Assembly (NCBI GenBank): GCA_964030785.1
Contig: OZ034968.1
Coordinates: 26,256,686-26,320,685, forward strand
Direction: 5' to 3'
DNA length: 64,000 bases
Source of the DNA: Siderastrea siderea
Lineage: Eukaryota > Cnidaria > Anthozoa > Scleractinia > Rhizangiidae
A program made the position numbers and the translations under genes. Shown one piece after another: positions 11,494-21,820 of this stretch. The first letter of the stretch is position 1. Each line of letters opens with the position of its first letter. Below the pieces are notes generated by a model. It had not been told where the DNA came from and did not search any database. It saw only the letters and a program-made list of their open reading frames with translations.

Positions 11494-11755
11494 AGGGCAG
11501 GGGTGTTTTGCAGAACGCAGAAGGCAGAGTGATGGTCAGCGGTATAAAGTGTGAAACAGGTAGGCACATCATATATGATAAACTGAAAAAGGGTTAGGGT
11601 GGGGGTTTAGGGTTTAGGGTTAGGGTTAGGGTTAGGGTGAATTAGGTTAAGTATGTATGATATCAGTTTATCATATATGATATACCAACCTCTTTCACAC
11701 TCTATACCGCTGACCACCATTCTCCGTTCTGCGTTCCGCAAAATACCCCTGCCGA
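11494..11755. repeat. Hairpin with telomere-like repeats in the loop
   Basis: The left arm (about 11494-11585) and right arm (about 11663-11755) are inverted copies of about 90 bp. They share CAGCGGTATA, TATCATATATGATA and GCAGAACGCAGAAGG-type sequence. The arms look like a small inverted-repeat element. The loop holds the TTAGGG-type tract. Confidence 0.75.
11591..11638 (+). repeat. Interstitial TTAGGG-type tract
   Basis: About eight GGGTTA/GGGTTTA units in tandem: GGGTTAGGGTGGG, then GGGTTTAGGG and finally perfect GGGTTA repeats. The unit is the animal telomere repeat. It is short and partly degenerate, and lies in the loop of the hairpin at 11494-11755. Confidence 0.85.
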
Positions 11756-11765
11756 TCCAACATGG

Positions 11766-12819
11766 AGTAAACAGAAAAGCAGATCGGGGTGTTTCGAAAA
11801 TGGTATCCGAACGAATCCTTAAGATAACAGGAGAGTTTGTCCCAGTTGGACCAGGTGAGTCAAGATTCAAAGGAAAGCAATTTTTATTTTAGAACTGAAC
11901 ACCTTTTTCATGACAGTCAAAGGAAATCCTAGACAAGAAAGGTAGTACACCACTTAACAGGCATGCTTCATTTAGATAAACAATGGTTCGGAGTAATTTA
12001 AATGCTGTAAATGTTATTGAAAGACAAGATATTTCGCGAGTAAATTCAAGAAGCGTTTATTTTAAACTACCTTGAAAGCAAATGCATTGTTTATTTGAAT
12101 AAAATGTTTGGCAGGGAAAGCTTTATGTCGATCGATTATTCTGTCTTTGGTTAGGAAAAGCAGTGTTTCGAAACAGAATCTAATTTGCATAAACGGGTTG
12201 AAATTTGATATCGTACAGAGAATTTCAGCAATTTTATTTTTCAACGTTGTTTTCTCACTAATACTCGATACGTAACCATTGTTTTTTTTTACATCAGAAT
12301 ATATTTCTTGCCGAGATTGCAGAATACCCCGCAGTCCATTTGCATTTCATTGAATAACAGTGGTGCCTATTGTTTTTCACCTCATTTTAGAAAGAGTTTC
12401 GACACGTCACGTGGAAGTTTGGGGGGATTCCTATTCTTTTAGAGAGTTGGTTCCTTATAAAAGAAACTTGGCCTCTTATTTAAATGAAATAAAAATTTTA
12501 CAAAAATATTTTTTTTGCCTCAAACGTTTAAAATGTTTGATAAAATGCCTCTCTGTATTTGCCCACGGAAGGTCTTTGTTTGGGAGGGGAGATTATTTGA
12601 GCCCTCATCTCCCTGATTTGAGAAAGGGCGTTCACTCCAAAAACCTCTAACCATTTAAATTTTGTATTTTTCATTTTTTATATTAGAATTAAACTTTGCT
12701 TTAAGTTTTCTCCTCTCAAGAACGTTGAGAACAGACTGCAGTTTTTAATGCAAACGTTATTTGGATATGTTTGATTCGGATGTGAAAAGTGACATTTGTT
12801 CTATTTGGACTGTTAGGCA
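11766..12819. other. No gene recognised
   Basis: AT-rich. The longest ORF (12360-12650, + strand) is 96 codons and basic, with a leucine- and lysine-rich middle. It shows no family motif and is not flanked by convincing splice sites. Treated as non-genic. Confidence 0.35.
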
Positions 12820-13765
12820 TTTGTTGACACTGCAGAAGAAGTGTTTTGGAAGGCCCATGTCCAGTCTTTTCGGGGGATACGTGGGGTGAGCGTGAGGGTG
12901 TGTAGTCCTCCCGGCGGTTCATCAAGCAAGAACATCCACAAGCGGGAAAAGGTGAGCTATATCAGCAACCTTTTGTACAGCGATTTCGGAATAAGAACAT
13001 GGAAAGCCTACGACACTGGCCCTGGGAAACTAATACCGTGGACAAAGTTCGATGTACCAAAAGAATCGGAGCTGCCGACGATGGAGGTCAGGCTCCACAC
13101 CGACCTGAAGGCTAGTACAAGCTTTGTACCTGTGTGTCCCAGACGAACCAGTGGCCAGCATCCAGCGACAGAGACAGACGAAAGCTTCGACAGTGATACC
13201 ATGTCCATTGTCAACAGTTCCCGATTATTTACGTGCCCGGATTAGAGGGGTGTGTCAAGACGTTTAGGCGGCACTCATCCCTTGTGAAACACCTGGACTG
13301 CAGAACGCACAAACGTACGCTAGAGCACGAAACACTGTATGATAAGGCCATGATAGAATACACGACTAAACCCGACTGTGGAACAAGCAAAGCTCCAACA
13401 GTGATAGAGGCAAGTGGACCATCACTACCAACCGCACCTACTACCAACCGCACCTACTCTCATGATGGGATGGGCACTGAAAACGATATAGTCACGTCGC
13501 ACCAAATTTACTGACAAGCAAAGGCAGTACCTAAATGCCAAGTTCCAAATTGGTGAAAGAAAAGGGAAGAAGGCTGACCGTACTGACGTTTTTAAAGCCA
13601 TGAGGACAGCAAAAGATAGCAACGGGGAGGAAGACTGTTTGGCTATGACGATTTCTTTCAAGCCAGCAAGTTAGCAGTTACTTCTCTCGCCTTGCTGCTA
13701 AGCGAAGTGTCGAGGTAGACCATCCTAATAGCGAGGAAGAGACTCCCGGAGAAGACATTCAGAGT
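12820..13765 (+). pseudogene. C2H2 zinc-finger, transposon-associated protein relic
   Basis: The coding run is split by frameshifts. The first segment (about 12820-13242) includes FWKAHVQSFRGIRG and FDVPKESELPTMEV. A two-base insertion near 13243 moves the frame, and the second segment (to about 13490) carries a C2H2 finger ending CVKTFRRHSSLVKHLDC...H. A third segment from about 13498 reads RTKFTDKQRQYLNAKFQIGE and DVFKAMRTAKDSNG, followed by further shifts and a stop. The architecture matches an uncharacterised, multicopy cnidarian protein family I recall from annotated coral proteins (finger, then K-F-T-D-K-Q repeat-like tail). No introns interrupt it, so it may be a retrocopy or a decayed mobile-element gene. 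Function unknown. Confidence 0.55.
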
Positions 13766-14484
13766 GTGTGCTGAGGGACAAGGTTTTGACTGAAGTGAGC
13801 ATTCAACATTCACATCCGATCATCTATGACTCCTACAACATCTGTGAGTTAGTGCTGAACTCTAAACTTAGCTCTTTTTCAGTGTCAATGTTACGGAGCA
13901 TCGGATCTGTGAAGCTATTGGACTTGAAACATCCGAAATCACAGTCAGGCGGAAAAATCCATTCATGGACTAGCTTGCTCTCAAGCCTGGTGCAGGGCTG
14001 CAGTTGTAATGCCAATAAACACTCATAATGTGGACGGTACATATTATTGGTGTGTGATATACGGTTTCAGACTTTTTTCGGATCTAAAAAGGGGGGGGGG
14101 GGTTGGGGTAGACGTGTATGACCCATACTATGGCAAGGGAACTTGTTTTGCAAATACAAAGGTCTGTTTCATTTAAGCCTTTTTCTGATTATTAAGAAGA
14201 AAGCTATATCATTACCTAAGAAAGGAGCTCAGTTAGCAAGTTGGTTTGTTCTGACAATGGTGTGGAAGATAACGAAATTGTCTTATGCGTAATACAAAAC
14301 AGTTCAAATAGGGAAATTAGAGTTGAAGCATATTGGCCTTTGACCTCAAACGTTTCTGTTTGCTTGGATTCATCATCTTCCCATTTTCATTTTGAATTTG
14401 CCAATTCTTTTTCTCAGGCTCGATCGGTTTCTTTCCTATATATCCTGCATTGCAAGGGAAAATGACTAAAATGTCTCTCCCATT
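13766..14484. other. No gene recognised
   Basis: Two short ORFs on opposite strands overlap at 13768-14042 and lack family features. A run of ten or more G lies at about 14091. Otherwise nothing. Confidence 0.35.
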
Positions 14485-14560
14485 TAGTAAGTAAGTAAGT
14501 AAAGTCTTTATTTAACGAGGGTAGCACTAAAATAGCATAAAAAATACTAACAAACCAGTG
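14485..14560 (-). mobile_element. Retroelement 3' tail with (ACTT)n
   Basis: Read on the minus strand, the segment ends CCTCGTTAAATAAAGACTTT followed by (ACTT)n. The CCTCGTTAAA motif recurs at the 3' end of the SINE at 59685-59967. This looks like the 3' end of a non-LTR element whose tail is a microsatellite. The 5' limit is unclear. Confidence 0.5.
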
Positions 14561-15069
14561 GCCCTTTAAAATTATTTACAATAAAATATAAAAATACCCT
14601 GGAATACGAATATTAAAACTATGGATAAATTAGGAAATAATATAACGAATAAGGTAACTCCTCATAACAGACCTGACATGCAATTTAGTTCCCAACACGG
14701 GAGATTGTTTACCTAAGCCTGAATGTTAGAAAACAGGAAAACTATATAAGATGATGGACAAATAGGACAGATTTATCGATAATTTTTTAAAAGGCAACTA
14801 CATTTCACAGAATAACTGCGTTCAGGCAAAATTGTTAGCCTTACAATTATTTATACCATATTTCACAGGTTTCACAAAAGGTAAATATATGGTTTAGTGA
14901 TCTTAAGCAAGCTCTACTGAGCGTTAGAAAGGATCCCAAGATCCTCAAATAGGTGCTGAGGTAACGTTAAGTCACGCAATCTACTTGTAATATGTGCTAC
15001 GGTCACGTTATGTCACGTAATCCACTTGTCACTTGCATCGTTTGTTGTCCTACTTCCTCCAGTTTTTGC
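14561..15069. other. No gene seen
   Basis: AT-rich sequence, possibly the 3' untranslated body of the retroelement ending at 14485. A GTCACGTTA(T/A)GTCACG motif repeats at about 14960-15020. Confidence 0.3.
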
Positions 15070-15799
15070 GCTCTTTTACGGAGTAACATTTGATTTCCCC
15101 AGAACAAATTTTAAACCATTCCAAGGGCCATTTATTCTTTAGTTTTATTTCTAAATTTTGTTTCATTTTTGGTAAAGGTAATAGGGTAAATTATTTTTTC
15201 AATTTAGGTAGTCACTTCTGTCGAGAACCAGGAGGGAATTTTTCAGGTCTGTTTCACTGTCCTAATTATTTTCAATCTTAATGCAAATCACGAAATAAAA
15301 CAAGGAAAGGTTGTAGAATAGGTTGATAACAAGTGGATGTCTTCTAGTTTTAAATTTAAAGCGAGCAGCTTGATTGAAAATGGCTTATTTTCAAGCCGAA
15401 TTATTCCTTGTCTGTTATTCTTCTCGTCAATTTCTGCCGAAAGAAAATAGTATTGGAGAAGTGAACCACATAGTGTTGAATAACTCAATATGGACTACTA
15501 ATAGCCCAAGTTTGAGCGATTTTAAATTTTTACACTTTTGCCGCTATTTCTCGATTTTGTTTGATTCTTACAGACATTCACTCTTAAACATCAAGAGATG
15601 GAATACTGAACCCAAGTAGTTTAACAGGAATTGTCATTTGTTACCGAAAAAAACTCCGACAAAATAGTTATTCACTTTGAAAAGTGGTATAACGAGACAT
15701 GATGGGGGCCACGTAAGGAAATCCATGTGGAGTTCGGAGCATGCCATCATAACGAAAAGTTAAAGAGACGGAACTCAGATATTCAGAGATGGAACGCTC

Positions 15800-17925
15800 G
15801 GCTGAATTAGTGGGTGATGTTAAGGTTGTGTCTCTGTATTGTTTCTTCCAGGGGCACGTTCGTGAACAACGCTGATACGTCGTATGATACCAAAATATCG
15901 TTGTCGTTTAATTGCAGTTTATGGATCTCTTCAGCAAACTGGAACACGTCAGAGATAGTGTAGCTGTTAACTGACAGGAGTTTCAGTTTCTCGTCAAGCC
16001 ATTTCAAAAGAACGTAGTTGTATGTCCCCGTGGCAGATAGAATTGGTCTCATCGCCAGCCGCTCTTTATGCGTCTTTGGCAGGCCATAGAGATGTCATAA
16101 ACTAGACCCTGGCAGACAGTATCAGCAATGTGTTTTGGATGAATTCTCCGAACTACAGAATCAGATGTTTTTCTTTCTCCAATAACGGGTGATAATGCTT
16201 TGGTGGTCTTCCCCTCGTACTAGGTCTCTCCAAGGGTACTGATTTGAATTTCGTTTCATCATTGATAGAGGCTTCACTAAGTAAGCGAACGTTGTCAGAT
16301 TTGTCCATGACGACCACACCTGACCCTTTGTCCGGTCTTGAGATTACAGTATCATCTCGTTTCTTTAGCTGGTTGATGGATCTTACTGGTACCTTGGGCG
16401 GTCTTGGGCCTTTCCGTTCGATGTAATTCAGCGCAATCGACCTGAGTGTCGCCGCGGCTAATACTTTCCTATCATCAAGTGTTGGTTCAAGTTGCCAGTA
16501 GGCCTTTTCGAAGTTGGCTTGGACCTCCATGGCAGATATTTGGTGCTGAGGAATAGCAAACTTAAGGACCCATTGGCACTTACCGTGATGCACTGCGCAT
16601 TGTTTATTTTGATTCGACCGAATGGGCCGCAATCTCTCGAGAGGAAGAATTACAGCCTCTCATCTCGAGGAAGAAATGTACACTGAGTTTGAAATGCCGG
16701 TCGTAAGTAACTTTTTAGTCTCAAGAAGCAGCCCTGTCAGATATCAAAAGCCCGTCAAACACTTTTGCGGACTTTGTTTTGGGCCGCTCAATCCGCCTTC
16801 GTGTAACAGTCGCCGAGGACCTTTTCTTCGCCTCCTAAAATCCCATCCAAAAAGGAAACAATAACGTCGAAGACGCAGGAAAATTGTTCCTACTTTCACC
16901 GAATTTTTAAGATCGATGCAACCGAAATTGAAACCTCCAGCGAGTATTGAAGTTTTCTGTATAAAAAACATACTTCCATTCTGTCCGTTGCATCTAATTT
17001 GCATCGGGCATAATTTCAAATGAGCACCGCCAGCGGACGCTGTTTTTAGCCACTTTCGAAGCTCACATCGAAACACTTTCGACGGCTAGAAACCCAGAAA
17101 ACCTCCTTCAACGTTCGCTGAAAGTTTTATTTCAATGCAGAACAAAACGAAGCCGCCAGAAGCGAGCTGAGAAGTTTTGTACTTCATCTATATTTTGCCG
17201 TGCAGACAATACTTTGTTCTGGTCGATTGGTCACGTATCGATGTTGAAAAACTCACCTCACAGTAAACGAGTACACTGAAAAGAGATAACAAAACGATTC
17301 GAGAATAATTTGTAAAATACAGGGGCACTTATAGGCGATCTAATAGATGTATTTCATTACATGAAAGACCGAATTTATGAGCCAAACCCGAAGGTTGTAG
17401 TTTCTTGCCGGCCGCCCTCAAGCCTTTGGCGGCATCGCTCCACGGAAAAGTTCCAATCGCGAACAAAAATGGCTTCTACTACATCACAAGGCGAAATATC
17501 ATTTAGAATATATGTTATATATTTCTTTGTACTTCACAGTTGAGAAAAATTGGCCGGACATTGCGCGATGGAACCGGATTACTTTGCATCTTTCTTACAG
17601 TCGCGATGGCTGGGTATTTTCGTGGTCCACGAAATTCAATTACGACCGCGTTGCATTATGGAAAGTGCCAATGGGTCTTTAAGACCTCGGCACAGAACGA
17701 GTTTCTGGAAAAAAGTTAGTTGGTGGGTTGATATGTTCAGCATATGTTCGCCGACATCAACATCTCTACGTAACATCCGTGTGATTTTTGAAATGTGCCC
17801 ATTCATCATTTTATGGTACTGTTTCTTGCGGAGAAGGACCATTGTTTTCATGATGTATAGGTAACGGAAAGATGAGCACTTCTGGCGAATTTCCCAATTT
17901 AACACGCAAATCAAGGTTCTCATGT
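15800..17925 (-). pseudogene. Penelope-like element RT relic, interrupted
   Basis: On the minus strand the 5' piece (about 17925-17683) ends FFQKLVLCRGLK. The reading resumes after the nested element at 16561 as FAIPQHQISAMEVQANFEKA and ends at about 15800. The middle has ISRPDKGSGVVVMDK and RGRPPKHYHPLLEKE, both typical of the region upstream of the PLE reverse transcriptase. A later segment has MRPILSATGTYNY, KWLDEKLKLLSVN and SYDVSALFTNVPLEET, the last being RT motif A. At least two frameshifts occur between 16160 and 16050. The catalytic YxDD motif and the GIY-YIG endonuclease are absent. This is a dead, truncated copy that was later split by the TTAA element. Confidence 0.8.
16566..17678. 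mobile_element. 1.1-kb TTAA-flanked element inside the PLE
   Basis: TTAA at 16562-16565 and 17679-17682 flanks TIRs of about 33 bp: GGACCCATTGGCACTTACCG at the left, and the inverted AGACCCATTGGCACTTTCC at the right. The PLE reading frame is continuous across the junction once the element and one TTAA are removed (...CRGLK then FAIP...), which confirms insertion. TTAA duplications are typical of piggyBac and Kolobok transposons. There is no transposase, so it is non-autonomous. Confidence 0.85.
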
Positions 17926-18863
17926 TCGCTTTATGTCAAATTAATCTCCTCACTGTACCTTTCTATTTCAGTCTCAACTTCCCATAAAGCACATGCATTC
18001 TCAAAAATCATTCATCTCTTGATGTAGTCCGAAATAAACAGCAGTAAGAAAAGTGCTTTGCTTCAAATCCATCTTCTTCGCTAGCGAGATGACGACATCA
18101 CTGAAACAAAATTTCATTGTTCAACAAAAAGCCAGAGGAAAAAAATTCACCATCAAAGAATGTTTAAAGCCAGAAAATGACATTTCAGTGGTACCGGTAT
18201 TCTTGGTCAGCTTGCACCGTCCTAAGCCAACAGTGCTTTGCGCATTTGCTCCGTGACATTGCACAGGTGCGCAATTCCCAGTTTTAGCTTTCAAATGGCT
18301 GAAAGAGATTTGTCCATTTCTTACAAGAAACGAACTGGCAGTATACTTCTAAGGAGTGAATAAGCAGCCAGTGAATTGGCAGTGAATTAGCGGCCCAATG
18401 CGAAACAAACAACTTATAGAAAAGGATATTTTGTTTCAAATGTTTTTTTTTTCATTAAACCTGATTAATCAACCAAAATCTGTCTCAAAAGAGTAAGACT
18501 TGCCATGATAAACGAGTTTAGATTGTTTAGTTAATCTTAACACAAAGGAAAACAATCTACTCATTTCCTTAGTACCGTATTTAATTTCAACTGCATTTAG
18601 TTTTTAGAAACACCTGAAACACCTAGCCTCGAATACATGTAAACCAATTTAAGTTCAAATTAACAATGAGTTAATTAATGCCCCAGTGTTTATCATGTTT
18701 ATTCGATGCTAAAAATGGAAAATTTGTTTAAGCAATCTAAATAAAACTCCTTTTATATACCTATTAATTTAGCGGGAACAATATCATCTTTATTTTCAAG
18801 CGTGTTGTCTCACAAGAATTTGACGACTTACATAATCTCCCAGAATATTTGAAAACCTTACAT
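17926..18863. other. No gene recognised
   Basis: One 67-codon ORF (18053-18256, + strand) has no features. The rest is AT-rich without delimited repeats. Confidence 0.35.
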
Positions 18864-18872
18864 ACCGCGCGC

Positions 18873-20018
18873 TAGCCTGTTCCAGGCGTTCAGATAGTGG
18901 AGCGCAAGCGAAAACTAAAGCGAGCGAAAGAGCGGGAAAAAACGAGGGGAGACTGGGGGAGAGGACGAGGGAACGCCTGTGAAATTAATTTTAAAAAGCC
19001 CATGCCGCCCACTTTAGACCGCCGACAGCGGCAGAGAAACATGAACCCAAGGTCAGGTCAAAGTAAACAAGAAAGTTAATATGTAATTATGCTCATCGAA
19101 ATAGGTTTCTCCCGAGTTTGAAGCGTTGGGAAAAGTACTGGTGACGCTTTAAGAAATCTGACATGCCGAATGGACACTGCAAAATTTTCTGCGATACGGA
19201 AACGCAAATGTCATCTCCACTTCTGGACCAATAAAGGTAACGAGAATCATAGACGACTTTATATGCACATCGGTTTATCAAAGTGATGAATAGAAAGCTT
19301 TTCACTCTGTGACGGAATGAACTTCGTCGTCTTCATCGATTGCGATGGCTACGATATGTTTGTTGTTGTTCTTTCCTCCACTCCTTCGACAGCAGGCTTT
19401 CATGACTTTCATAAATAATCTAGCCGATCCATTTCTCCTGCTTCTTCTTCGTCTACTTCGATAGCCAGCGCTCTAATTCCGATGTTTTGAAGCTGTTCTA
19501 CTTGGTCTTTCATGATTACGACAAGCGGAGTGACCACAATTATCTTAGAAACAGCATTTCTTTGCAATGCGTTGATTAGCCTTAGCTTGGAAATAGTTGA
19601 AAGATCAAGCTATTTCCAATCCTGTTGAAAGAATGGCGATGAGACCTCTTCCCAGAAACACGTTTTGAACACAATCTTTTTATTCCATTTGCAAAGTATC
19701 CACATTTGTTAAATAGTTAAGCGCTTGCCGTGAACAGATATTTAACCGTGCGTGACTCGATGGAGGATGACCCTCGCACGGGCACGCCATATCGCATTTC
19801 TTGTCTGCGTCAACAACCCTCTGGTGTTGACAGGAGGTGTCAAATTTGGCCAATCAGAGGGTATACCAGATTCTGGTATACCGGAACAGCTTCCTTTGAG
19901 AAAATTTCACAGGCGTTCCCTCGTCCTCTCCCCCAGTCTCCCCTCGTTTTTTTTCCCGCTCTTTCGCTCGCTTTATTTTTCGCTCGCGCTCCACTATCTG
20001 AACGCCTGGAACAGGCTA
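18873..20018. mobile_element. RecQ-bearing TIR element, copy 2 (perfect 9-bp TSD)
   Basis: The TIRs are about 115 bp. They begin TAGCCTGTTCCAGGCGTTC and include CGAGCGAAAGAGCGGGAAA and GAGGGGAGACTGGGGGAGAG; the inverted copy lies at about 19911-20018. The flanking ACCGCGCGC is perfectly duplicated at 18864-18872 and 20019-20027. The element is 1146 bp with a RecQ fragment on the minus strand and no transposase. Together with 4012-5167 it defines a family with TAGCCT ends, 9-bp duplication, about 1.15-kb length and a RecQ cargo. ORFs at 19730-20143 run through the right TIR and are not genes. Confidence 0.85.
19420..19730 (-). pseudogene. RecQ-like helicase fragment
   Basis: On the minus strand a run GRGLIAILSTGLEIA corresponds to the RecQ motif I region, where LPTG(F/S)GKS is expected. 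The GKS is destroyed by a stop and shift. About 60 bp later another frame gives KIIVVTPLVVIMKDQVEQLQ and NIGIRALAI, matching the RecQ motif Ia pattern (SPL..LM.DQV..L). An acidic stretch (EVDEEEAGEMD) and a stop follow. It continues where the 4197-4380 fragment stops, so the two elements preserve adjacent parts of what may have been one ancestral cargo gene. Confidence 0.65.
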
Positions 20019-20027
20019 ACCGCGCGC

Positions 20028-21230
20028 AGTCTAAAAATATTCGAACGCTTCACGCGCTCAGTAAGACAAATGTGATATTGTTTGTGCTGTTTTCCCTCTC
20101 CTATACTCAATACATTGTTTTGCTTCCTGCTGTTCCAGCATAAACACAGATGTTCCTGTTGTATAAGTCACTCACTATTGTACACTGCTAACGGAAGGAA
20201 ATAGCGCATACCATACATATTTCTACCTGCCAAGAATGTTTAACAAACCGACTGCCCACAACCCACTTGTGCCACGTGACTTCGTCACGTAGACACGAGC
20301 GTAAAAATAACTCCTCTTATTATTCAACTGCATTCAGTAGAGTACAAATAACACCCAAAATGAGTACAAATATCCGACGGTATTTGTACTCCAGAAGACC
20401 CGTTTGACAGGTTTTCTACAAATGCCGCGTCAGGCATTAGGCTTACAAGGTGAACGATGAAAAAATGGCCGAAACAGTCGTTTTCCGGCAGAAAACAATG
20501 AATGCTTACCAAGTTTTGAGGTTTTTAACGAAAACGAGATCCTAGAGACAAGCAATGACCTAGACGACAGTGAAATTTCTTTATTTATTGAAGAAAATCG
20601 AAACGTATTAAAATACAACAGAAAAGACAAAAACTGACCTAAGTCCGTTACAGAAACAAGGGCCATTGAAGAACTTCCCGCTGAGAAACTTAACAATCTT
20701 TAATGTCATTTGTTTGTCAAAGTCAGGAAACAGAACCCATCTTTCCTCAGGAGCTGTCTTCAACAAATGCATAATTGTTGTCGGTCAGAAATCTCCACCG
20801 CTATCTCTTCCAAAACGACCCGTGGTTAGTGATTCGGACGAAGATGACTGAGCTTGAAGTGCTGTTTAACTTTGTTTGACTTGACTTTCGAGTTCTGTTT
20901 GTTCTGTCGAGTTCTTTCTTTTCGTAGTTTTACTCGGTGACCAAGAACATTGTTGTTCATTTAACTGTAAACCCGAAAACAATTCAGTTTTGCCTTGTTC
21001 CATCTTTGTTTTCCTTGCAAGTTTGAAATAAAATCCCGACGCTTCGCTCGATTGACAGGTTTGACAAGTTTTCGTTTTTGACCAATCAACAGCAACCTCA
21101 CGTCAAGCGCGCGAAACCTGACCCCGCTGGCGCGCTCACTCGCTGCTCAGAAGTCACGTTAGTTTGGCACACAACTCAGACAGTTTATAAGCCACTTTTC
21201 CATTTTGTAGCTAAGTTGAATAATAAATCC
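20028..21230. other. No gene recognised
   Basis: Short ORFs at 20324-20851 lie on both strands with no family motif. No delimited repeats were seen. Confidence 0.35.
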
Positions 21231-21370
21231 CTTATTAGACGGTTGAGTGTGTAGTATCGTGGGATATTTTTACTCGTCTCTTGTATTTTGACTCGCCCTA
21301 CGGGCTCGCCAAAATACGGCGCGACTCGTAAAAATATCCCACGATACTACACACTAAACCGTCTAATAAG
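21231..21370. mobile_element. 140-bp palindromic hairpin element
   Basis: CTTATTAGACGGTT at the left and AACCGTCTAATAAG at the right begin arms of about 55 bp that share GTGTAGTATCGTGGGATATT. The loop includes GCCCTACGGGC. This is a near-perfect snap-back; no target-site duplication could be fixed. Confidence 0.8.
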
Positions 21371-21477
21371 ACATATTTATAACAAGGATTCTTATTGTTT
21401 GCTCCGAGTCCAGAAGTCAACCTTTTTTATAGCGACCAGTCCACAAGTGCCCAACAATCGATACCCCGAAGAATTAA

Positions 21478-21615
21478 CGAAGTTTCAGAATTTCTAATAC
21501 CCCTAAAATTGTAGTGAGGTTTCAGAATTTCTGATACCCTTAAAGATTGCGGAGAGGTTTCAGAATTTTTAAGGCCCCTATAGATTCCGAAGAGGTTTCA
21601 GAGTCTCTGGTGTCA
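21478..21615. repeat. Minisatellite, ~47-bp units
   Basis: Three to four copies of a unit with AGGTTTCAGAATTTCT, then (A/G)ATACCCCTA and a variable AT-rich spacer. The copies diverge toward the 3' side. Confidence 0.7.
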
Positions 21616-21656
21616 GTGAACCTCAAAATATCCCATCGCATCAGAATGAGAAAACA

Positions 21657-21820
21657 CCATTCAAGAGCATTAAGCATATATATTTAATAGCGCAAGAATT
21701 CCAAATTAGTATGGTGTCAGAAATTTATTACTGTGAGTTCCAGCAATTTTTCTTGCTACCGAATCTGACTCGTTCACAACAAGCGGAATTAATGGATCCA
21801 TTCAAGAGCATTAAGCATAT
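21657..21820. mobile_element. ~118-bp repeat flanked by 23-bp direct repeats
   Basis: CCATTCAAGAGCATTAAGCA (extending to 23 bp) occurs at 21657 and again at 21798, bracketing a sequence with TTAATAGCGCAAGAATTCC and TTGCTACCGAATCTGACTCG. A second copy of that sequence lies at 23043-23163 without the flanks. This may be a small retroposon with a long duplication, or a product of recombination. Confidence 0.55.

Larger units (their letters stand above)
6755..15590. mobile_element. 8.8-kb span with ~500-bp degenerate inverted arms
   Basis: The left arm (about 6755-7270) and right arm (about 15070-15590) align as reverse complements with many small differences. Shared landmarks include GACATCCACTTGTTATCAAC, GGGCTATTAGTAGTCCATAT and GGTAAAGGTA. 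The span contains the PIF1-bearing element, a telomere-repeat hairpin and a C2H2 pseudogene. No target-site duplication could be fixed. It may be an old large TIR transposon, or two separate insertions of one element in opposite orientation. Confidence 0.5.

Noticed and set aside
19730..20143. 137-codon plus-strand ORF
   Set aside because: It runs through the right TIR of the RecQ element, and its composition reflects the TIR.
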